A DNA stretch of 64,000 bases from Aquarana catesbeiana (lineage: Eukaryota > Chordata > Amphibia > Anura > Ranidae): the NCBI RefSeq assembly GCF_042186555.1, contig NC_133333.1, positions 64,281,909 to 64,345,908 on the forward strand. The letters run 5' to 3'. The notes under the pieces are model-generated. The model worked only from the letters and a program-made list of their open reading frames with translations. It did no database searches and was not told where the DNA came from. This document shows positions 58,506-64,000 of this stretch, in pieces; position 1 is the stretch's first letter; every line of letters starts with the position of its first letter. A program made the translations under genes and the position numbers.

Positions 58506-58985
58506 ACTATACCTCTCAGCAAATAGCTTGGGGTGTCTACTTTCCAAAATGGGGTCATTTGGGGGGTTTGTGCCACCTGGGCATTCCAAGGCCTCCGAAA
58601 CTGTGATAGGCAGTGAAGAGTGAAATCAAAAATTTACGCCCTTAGAAAGCGTGAAGGCGGTGCTTGGTTTTCGGGGTCCCGTACGCGGCTAGGCTCCCAA
58701 AAAGTCTCACACATGTGATATCCCCATACTCAGGAGAAGCAACAGAATGTATTTTGGGGCGTAATTTCACATATTCCCATGGCATGTTTGAGCAATATAT
58801 CATTTAGTGACAACTTTGTGCAAAAAATAAAAAAATTTGTCTCTTTCCCGCAACTTGTGTCACAATATAAAATATTCCATGGACTCGACATGCCTCTCAG
58901 CAAATAGCTTGGGGTGTCTACTTTCCAAAATGGGGTCATTTGGGGGGGTTTTGAACTGTCCTGGCATTTTATGCACAACATTTAG
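58506..58985 (-). repeat. Element B short arm: ~1.2 units of the ~378-bp repeat
   Basis: One full unit and a part in minus orientation (landmarks at 58,579 and 58,963). The outer edge, TTATGCACAACATTTAGATG, matches the outer edge of arm 1 in element A, so both copies share the same junction with unique transposon sequence. Confidence 0.9.
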
Positions 58986-60325
58986 ATGCTTATGTCACAC
59001 ATCACCCACTCTTCTAACCACTTGAAGACAAAGCCCTTTCTGATACTTTTTTTACATGAAAAAAATTATTTTTTTGTGCAAGAAAATTACTTTGAACCCC
59101 CAAACATTATATATATTTTTTAAAGCAAATGCCCTACAGATTAAAATGGTGTGTGTTTCATTTTTTTTTCACACAGTATTTGCGCAACGAATTTTCAAAC
59201 GCATTTTTTTGGGAAAAAACACACTTTTTTGCATTTTAATGCACTAAAACACACTATATTGCACAAATGTTTGATGCAATAAAAAAGATGATCTTAGGCC
59301 GAGTACATGGATGCCAAACATGACATGCTTTAAAATTGCGCACAAACGTGCAGTGGCGACAAACTGAATACATTTTTAAAAGCCTTTAAAAGCCTTTACA
59401 GGTTACCACTTTAGATTTACAGAGGAGGTCTACTGCTAAAATTACTACCCTCGATCTGACCTTCGCGGTGATACCTCACATGCATGGTGCAATTGCTGTT
59501 TACATTTGACGCCAGACCGTCGCTTGCGTTCGCCTTTGCGCTAGAGCAGGGGGGGACAGGGGTGCTTTTTTTTTTTTTTCTTTATTATTTTTTTGCTTTT
59601 TTATCTTATTTTTAAACTGTTCCTTTCATTTTTTTTAATCATTTTTATTGTTATCTCAGGGAATGTAAATATCCCCTATGATAGCAATAGGTAGTGACAG
59701 GTACTCTTTTTTGAAAAAATTGGGGTCTATTAGACCCTAGATCTCTCCTCTGCCCTCAAAGCATCTGACCACACCAAGATCGGTGTGATAAAATGCTTTC
59801 CCAATTTCCCAATGGCGCTGTTTACATCCGGCGAAATCTAAGTCATGAAATGCTCGTAGCTTCCGGTTTCTTAGGCCATAGAGATGTTTGAAGACATTCT
59901 GGTCTCTGATCAGCTCTATGGTCAGCTCGCTGAATCACCGACTGCATTCTCAGGTTCCCTGTTGGGAAAGGAGAGCCAGAGAAAAACATGGAAGACGGTG
60001 GGGTGGGGGGGCATTCCCTCCCACTGCTTGTAAAAGCAGTCTAGAGGCTAATTAGCTGCTAGGATTGCTTTTACATGAAAGCTGACTGCTAGCTCAAAAG
60101 AATGATAACAAGATGATACCTAAACCTGCAGGCATCATTCTGGTATAACCACTCAAAGTCCAGCAACATACCAGTACGTTGCTGGTCTTATTGGGCGTAT
60201 ATTGTAAACTTTTTTTTCATGCAGACTGTGGGCTGAACGAAAAAAAGAGATTAATCGGTGGGTATGCCCACCATTAGAATACCTCCCTTCATCCACCCAC
60301 TTCTAATAATGGGCATACATGCACC
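58986..60325 (-). other. Noncoding middle region of element B
   Basis: Matches element A in reverse order: 58,986-59,230 corresponds to 26,405-26,640, and 59,230-60,300 corresponds to about 19,800-20,640. The two parts are continuous here, which confirms that the gypsy element in A is a later insertion. No coding sequence is seen. Confidence 0.8.
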
Positions 60326-60329
60326 GTTT

Positions 60330-61200
60330 ATATATGCCAAAGCATGGGGGCATCCTCCCGCAAAAGGTAGGAGCAAATCGCTCCTCCGCCCACTGCTGCC
60401 CCCACGCTTCGGCATATATGCTGAAGTATGTAACTGTGGTGGTGAAATCACCCTCCGACAGTGCTGGAGTCACGACTTTATGTATCGTGAGAGCAAACGA
60501 TGTTGCTGTCAAGATAGATAAATCCGCGCTGCAACTGAATGGCGTACCTGCTAAGCAAATGATGGTTAACAATAAAACAAAGTAACATTACAGTATAACA
60601 GTAAGACTTACCATACCTGCAAAGCAAATACAAAACAAAATAGTAAAAAATAAAACATTTAACGCAACCTGTGCCTAAAATATATATATTCTGAAGCATT
60701 CGGGCATCCTCCCGCAAAAGGTAGGAGCAAATCGATCCTCCGCCCACTGCTGCCCCCACGCTTCGGCATTTATGCTGAAGTATGTAACTGTGGTGGTGAA
60801 ATCACCTCCGACAGCGCTGGAGTCACGGCTTTATGTATCATGGGAGCAAACGCTGTTGCTGTCAAGATAGATAAATCCGCGCTGCAACTGAATGGTGTAC
60901 CTGCTAAGCAAATGATGGTTAATAATAAAACAAAGTAACATTACAGTATAACAGTAAGACTTGCCATACCTGCAAAGCAAATACAAAAAAAAAGTAAAAA
61001 ATAAAACATTTAACGCAACCTGTGCCTAAAATATATATATGCCGAAGCATGGGGGCATCCCATGGAGTCACGGCTTTATGTATCGTGGGAGCATACGCTG
61101 TTGCTGTCAAGATAGATAAATCTGCTCTGCAGTTGAATGGCGTACCTGAAAACAAAAAAATGGTTAACAATAAAACACAGTAAACCGTAAAGTATAAAAA
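60330..61200. repeat. ~352-bp tandem duplication in element B
   Basis: About 2.4 copies of a ~352-bp unit (CATCCTCCCG at 60,351 and 60,705, CATCCCATGG at 61,056). Element A has one copy (about 19,560-19,760). The unit includes the AAGCATGGGGGC hairpin and CTGTCAAGATAGATAAAT. Confidence 0.85.
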
Positions 61201-61484
61201 AAATTGCATACCTATAAAGCAAACATGATAAAAACATAATAACAATAAAACACTGCAGAATAGAATACAGTAAAAAAGAGCAGAACAATAGAGAAAATAG
61301 AGAGAGAACAATAAAACAACAACTATTTTTGTTTTTTTTATTTTATATTTTTTTGTGTTTTTTTTTTTACACTTTTTTTTGTAACTTTTATAACTGTAAC
61401 CGTTTCCAGGTTTGGGTCTCTCAAAATGCGATGGCATCTTGGGAGACCCTGTGAAAGTGTGTCCTAGTCTGTGCAGTGCTGTAC

Positions 61485-62690
61485 CCTACACTAAAACTCA
61501 ACTACTGTATAGTAGCGTTCAAAACATTCACCAATGCAAAGACCAGAATTGTCAGGACAGGAGGGACAATAATAGCGGGTGTCACGCCTATATCCGTGCT
61601 TTCTGCAGACACAACATTTTCTTTGGGGGGCTCGTTGGGTAGGGGTACGCGGGAGGACATAAGGAAAATGCCTCTCATGCAGCCGGCTTACTGCATTTGG
61701 ATTGGGAAAGTGAGGTGGAGCACCGTCTGGAAACAGAAGGGCTCTGACGATCTCTTCCTGGAATTTAAGGAAGGATCCAGTCCGTCCTGAAGCTCTGTAT
61801 AGCACATGAGCGTTCAGCAAAGCCAATTGAAATAAGTATACAGACACTTTTTATACCAGCTTCTGGCCTTACGAGCAACTAGGTACGGTGCCAACAACTG
61901 GTCGTTGAAGTCCACCCCTCGCATATTTTGGTTATATTCGTGGACACAGAGGGGTTTCTCCACAACACCAGTCGCCGTAGTAATTTGGACTGTCATGTCT
62001 GCATGAAGGGAGAACGAAAACATTCTTATTATCCCTCCACTTCAAGGGAGAACGAAAACATTCTTATTATCCCTCCACTTCATAGCGAGCAAATTCTTAC
62101 ACTGCAAGCAGGCTCTCTCCCCCAGCCTAAGAAGGGAATCTACAAGCCGCTGGGGAAAGCCCCAGCGATTAGGTCGCACGGTGCCATATGCTCCAATCTG
62201 ATGATCAAAAAGGTGACTAAAAAGTGGCACGCTCATGTAATAATTGTCCACATATAAGTGGTACCCCTTTCCGAATAAGGGTGACACCAAGTCCCACACA
62301 ATCTTGCCAGCACTTCCTATGTAGTCAGTGCAGTTTGTCGGCTCTACGTGACTATCTTTTCCCTCGTAAACCATAAAACTACATGTATAGCCTGTGGCCC
62401 TATCACAGAGCTTATACATCTTGACCCCGTATCTGGCACGCTTGCTGGGAAGGTACTGTTTGAATGACAAGCGGCCAGAAAACTTAATCAGGGACTCATC
62501 AATGCAGACAACTTGATGGGGAGTAAACAAGTCTGCAAAACGTTGGTTGAAGTGGTTTACGAGGGGCCGAATTTTGTAGAGCCGATCGTATTCAGGGTCT
62601 CCACGAGGATGACAGAGTTCATTGTCATTGAAGTGCATGAACCGCAAGATCTGCTCGTATCCTGCCCGGTCAGGGAGGCAGAGAACAAGG
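61485..62690 (-). pseudogene. piggyBac (PGBD-type) transposase, broken
   Basis: This is a DDE_Tnp_1_7-type transposase, which excises and inserts piggyBac elements at TTAA. Reading leftward, MPLFSAS is followed by a frame break and then ILRFMHFNDNE. CIDESLIKF (first catalytic Asp), YHLYVDNYYMS (second) and a frame end near 62,042 come next. The protein resumes with a segment ending at 61,814 that includes GVDFNDQLL (third catalytic Asp). A last frame (61,847-61,491) holds the linker and the C-terminal Cys-rich domain (CCVCRKHG...YYCPSCPDNSGLC). All three Asp are present, but the N-terminus is missing and there are at least three frame breaks, one caused by a 38-bp tandem duplication. The gene is inactive. 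Confidence 0.9.
62006..62081. repeat. 38-bp tandem duplication in the transposase
   Basis: AAGGGAGAACGAAAACATTC and the following 18 bases occur twice in a row (62,006-62,043 and 62,044-62,081). Because 38 is not a multiple of three, it shifts the frame between the second and third catalytic Asp. The copies look identical by eye, so the duplication is recent. Confidence 0.9.
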
Positions 62691-62704
62691 GCATATGTGT
62701 AGTG

Positions 62705-63300
62705 ATATGATAATAATAGTAGTATAGTAGTATCATGGGTATGATAACTAATGAGTAAGTACTCTTCTGCAGCAACCCAATTCTTCCAGAGAGATGCACT
62801 TTATTGACTTCCAACACAGAACAAAGTCCAAAGTCCACAGATGACAAAAAAATCCGACAGAGTATACAATTCAGAGTCCAATTTCTTCCTAGGTCTGCGC
62901 CTTCACAGCCATACACAGACAAGACGATACCTACTATAGACTGAACACAATGTTATATTCACTAGACATTGAATGGCTGAGCAATTTGATTGTCCGTGTC
63001 CATTCAGGCCTTTGATATGCTTTAGTCTTTCAGACAGATAACAACCCCCAGCCGTGAACAGCTGTAGTCATAAACGGCCACAATTTGCACTCCCACATAT
63101 CAACATCAACAAGTCCCCTTAGATATGTGTAATTAGATTAGATTAACAGATACCACCTGAACACCCTTTGAAATATTCAAATAGACTTGCATAAGATTAA
63201 AACATCAAAGGGTCTTCAGCTGTCCCCTTGCTATGTTAAAATTCAGTTGGCTCAGACAAATCAACCATTGTCAATTGAATTCTGGCCTGGTCAATATTGA
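62705..63300 (-). other. Unassigned insertion at the transposase N-terminus
   Basis: Non-piggyBac sequence begins at an imperfect (TAA/TAG)n run at about 62,707-62,745. On the minus strand AATAAAGTGCATC (about 62,797-62,809) looks like a polyadenylation signal upstream of that microsatellite, as in a retroposon tail or LTR. No open frame is recognised and no target duplication was found. Confidence 0.45.
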
Positions 63301-63302
63301 CT

Positions 63303-63530
63303 ACCGTATGTACTCGAGTATAAGTCGATCTGAGTATAAGTCGAGGCCCTAATTTACCACAAAAAAATGGGAAAAACTTATTGACCCGAGTATAAGACGA
63401 GGGTGAGAAATGCACAGCTACTGTAAGTGGAAAAGAGGGTCAACAATGCCCATTTGCAGCCTCACTGTGCCCATTTGCATGCCTCACTGTGTCCATTTGC
63501 AGCCATAGGTCCCCTTCAAACTCGGTAGTT
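63303..63530. mobile_element. DNA-transposon end with CTCGAGTATAAG motif
   Basis: TACCGTATGTACTCGAGTAT begins a sequence with three more GAGTATAAG repeats. I know this terminus from dispersed vertebrate DNA transposons but do not assign a superfamily. It is followed by a few copies of a GTGCCCATTTGCAGCC repeat related to the minisatellite at 3,500-3,900. No matching right end is in the window. Confidence 0.5.
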
Positions 63531-63539
63531 AAGGGTTCC

Positions 63540-63950
63540 TAGATGCCCCCTAGCTGCAGCCAAAATTTGGGGTCTCTGAACCCAAAGGGTCCCGAAATGA
63601 CATTGCTGCAGGTGGACACAGTTGACCGAACTTGGGGCCTCGTATCTCGGGGCCACTTAGTGCTAGGAACCCCAAATTTGGTGGGTAAACCTAGGGGAAC
63701 TAGCTCCATAACATATCCAAAGCTGGGGTTTCTAGCACCAAGTGGCCCCGAGATACAGGGCCCCAAAAATCGGTTCAGAAAATGTCAAGCACTTTTCTGC
63801 AGCAGAGAATGACATTTTCCAAACCTAATTTGGGGCCCCCTATCTCGGGGCCACTTAGTGCTAGGAACCCCCCGGCTTTGGATATGTTATGGTACCAGTT
63901 CCACTGGGTTAGTACACCAAATTTGGGGTTCCTAGCCCCAGGTGGCCGTG
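63540..63950. repeat. Alternating inverted repeats (GGGGCCACTTAGTGC)
   Basis: CTCGGGGCCACTTAGTGCTA followed by GGAACCCC occurs in plus orientation at about 63,647 and 63,844. The complement (CTAGCACCAAGTGGCCCCGA) is at about 63,731, and a variant is near 63,928. The stretch is thus an alternating series of inverted copies. No coding sequence. Confidence 0.7.
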
Positions 63951-63953
63951 AGT

Positions 63954-64000
63954 AGGGATGAGCCGAACACCCCCCGGTTCGGTTCGCACCAGAACCTGCG
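63954..64000. mobile_element. Start of a GGGATGAGCCGAAC-type repeat, cut by window end
   Basis: GTAGGGATGAGCCGAACACC and the following GGTTCGGTTCGCACCAGAAC match a very common ranid-type MITE terminus as I remember it. Only the first ~47 bases are in the window. Confidence 0.55.

Larger units (their letters stand above)
34667..62710 (-). mobile_element. piggyBac element B with expanded internal array
   Basis: The element's 3' end is at the left: TTAA at 34,663-34,666, then CCACTTCAGCCCCGGAAGG, the complement of element A's right end. From left to right it holds the right subterminal region, a 62-unit array, the inversion spacer, a short opposite arm, a noncoding region, and a transposase read leftward. 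Its other terminus (expected as ...GGCAAGTGGTTAA) is not in the window. The transposase is cut off near 62,700 by unrelated sequence. At more than 28 kb it is about five times the length of element A without its gypsy insertion, almost all of the difference being the array. Confidence 0.85.

Noticed and set aside
1..64000. tRNA, rRNA or other structured RNA genes.
   Set aside because: I saw no tRNA cloverleaf, rRNA segment or snRNA-like sequence. A covariance-model scan would be needed to exclude small ones.

Overview
The window is repeat-dense vertebrate DNA, most likely from a ranid-type frog. It holds no host gene that I can support. The evidence is a vertebrate L2-type LINE with its (AAT)n tail, an L1/Tx1 LINE end, a vertebrate chromovirus (Ty3/gypsy), Tc1-like elements, hAT elements with 8-bp target duplications, and several piggyBac-type elements flanked by TTAA whose ends (CCACTTGCC..., ...CCGGGGCTGAAGTGG) I recognise as abundant in ranid genomes. 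The organism call is inference from repeat content, not from a gene.

Layout. 1-3.4 kb: a 5'-inverted L2-group LINE. 3.4-4.5 kb: a 23-bp minisatellite and two short Harbinger-like foldback elements. 4.7-6.9 kb: a giant foldback element with a 16-bp target duplication. 7.2-9.8 kb: a foldback MITE, a hAT MITE and a 1,038-bp solo LTR. 9.8-12.4 kb: mostly unassigned sequence plus one dispersed repeat. 12.5-29.2 kb: one Tc1-like transposon that was the target of two TTAA insertions. The first (13,150-17,070) carries an L1/Tx1 LINE fragment, which itself carries a second foldback element. The second (17,507-28,887) is an internally deleted piggyBac (element A) carrying a nearly complete gypsy chromovirus. 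29.5-34.4 kb: LINE and Tc1 ends, a TTAA MITE, and a hAT element holding minisatellites. 34,667-62.7 kb: a second, reverse-oriented piggyBac (element B) with a broken transposase and a 62-unit, ~378-bp tandem array of about 23 kb. 62.7-64 kb: further repeats.

The main result is the relation between elements A and B. Both contain the same ~378-bp unit inside the transposon, arranged as two inverted arms around the same ~120-bp spacer. A has about 2.2 units per arm. B has about 1.2 units in one arm and 62 in the other. The outermost units of B's long arm alternate between two monomer types, in the same order as the two types found in A's corresponding arm. This looks like a satellite array born inside a transposon by one-sided expansion of an internal inverted repeat, with later block duplications of several kb.

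Other points of note: two unrelated foldback elements share an unusual architecture (12-16-bp target duplications, an unpaired left leader, long arms) and a hammerhead-core-like motif; four TTAA elements share a conserved block 113-135 bp from one end; and a four-level nested insertion has a target duplication at each of its three inner levels.
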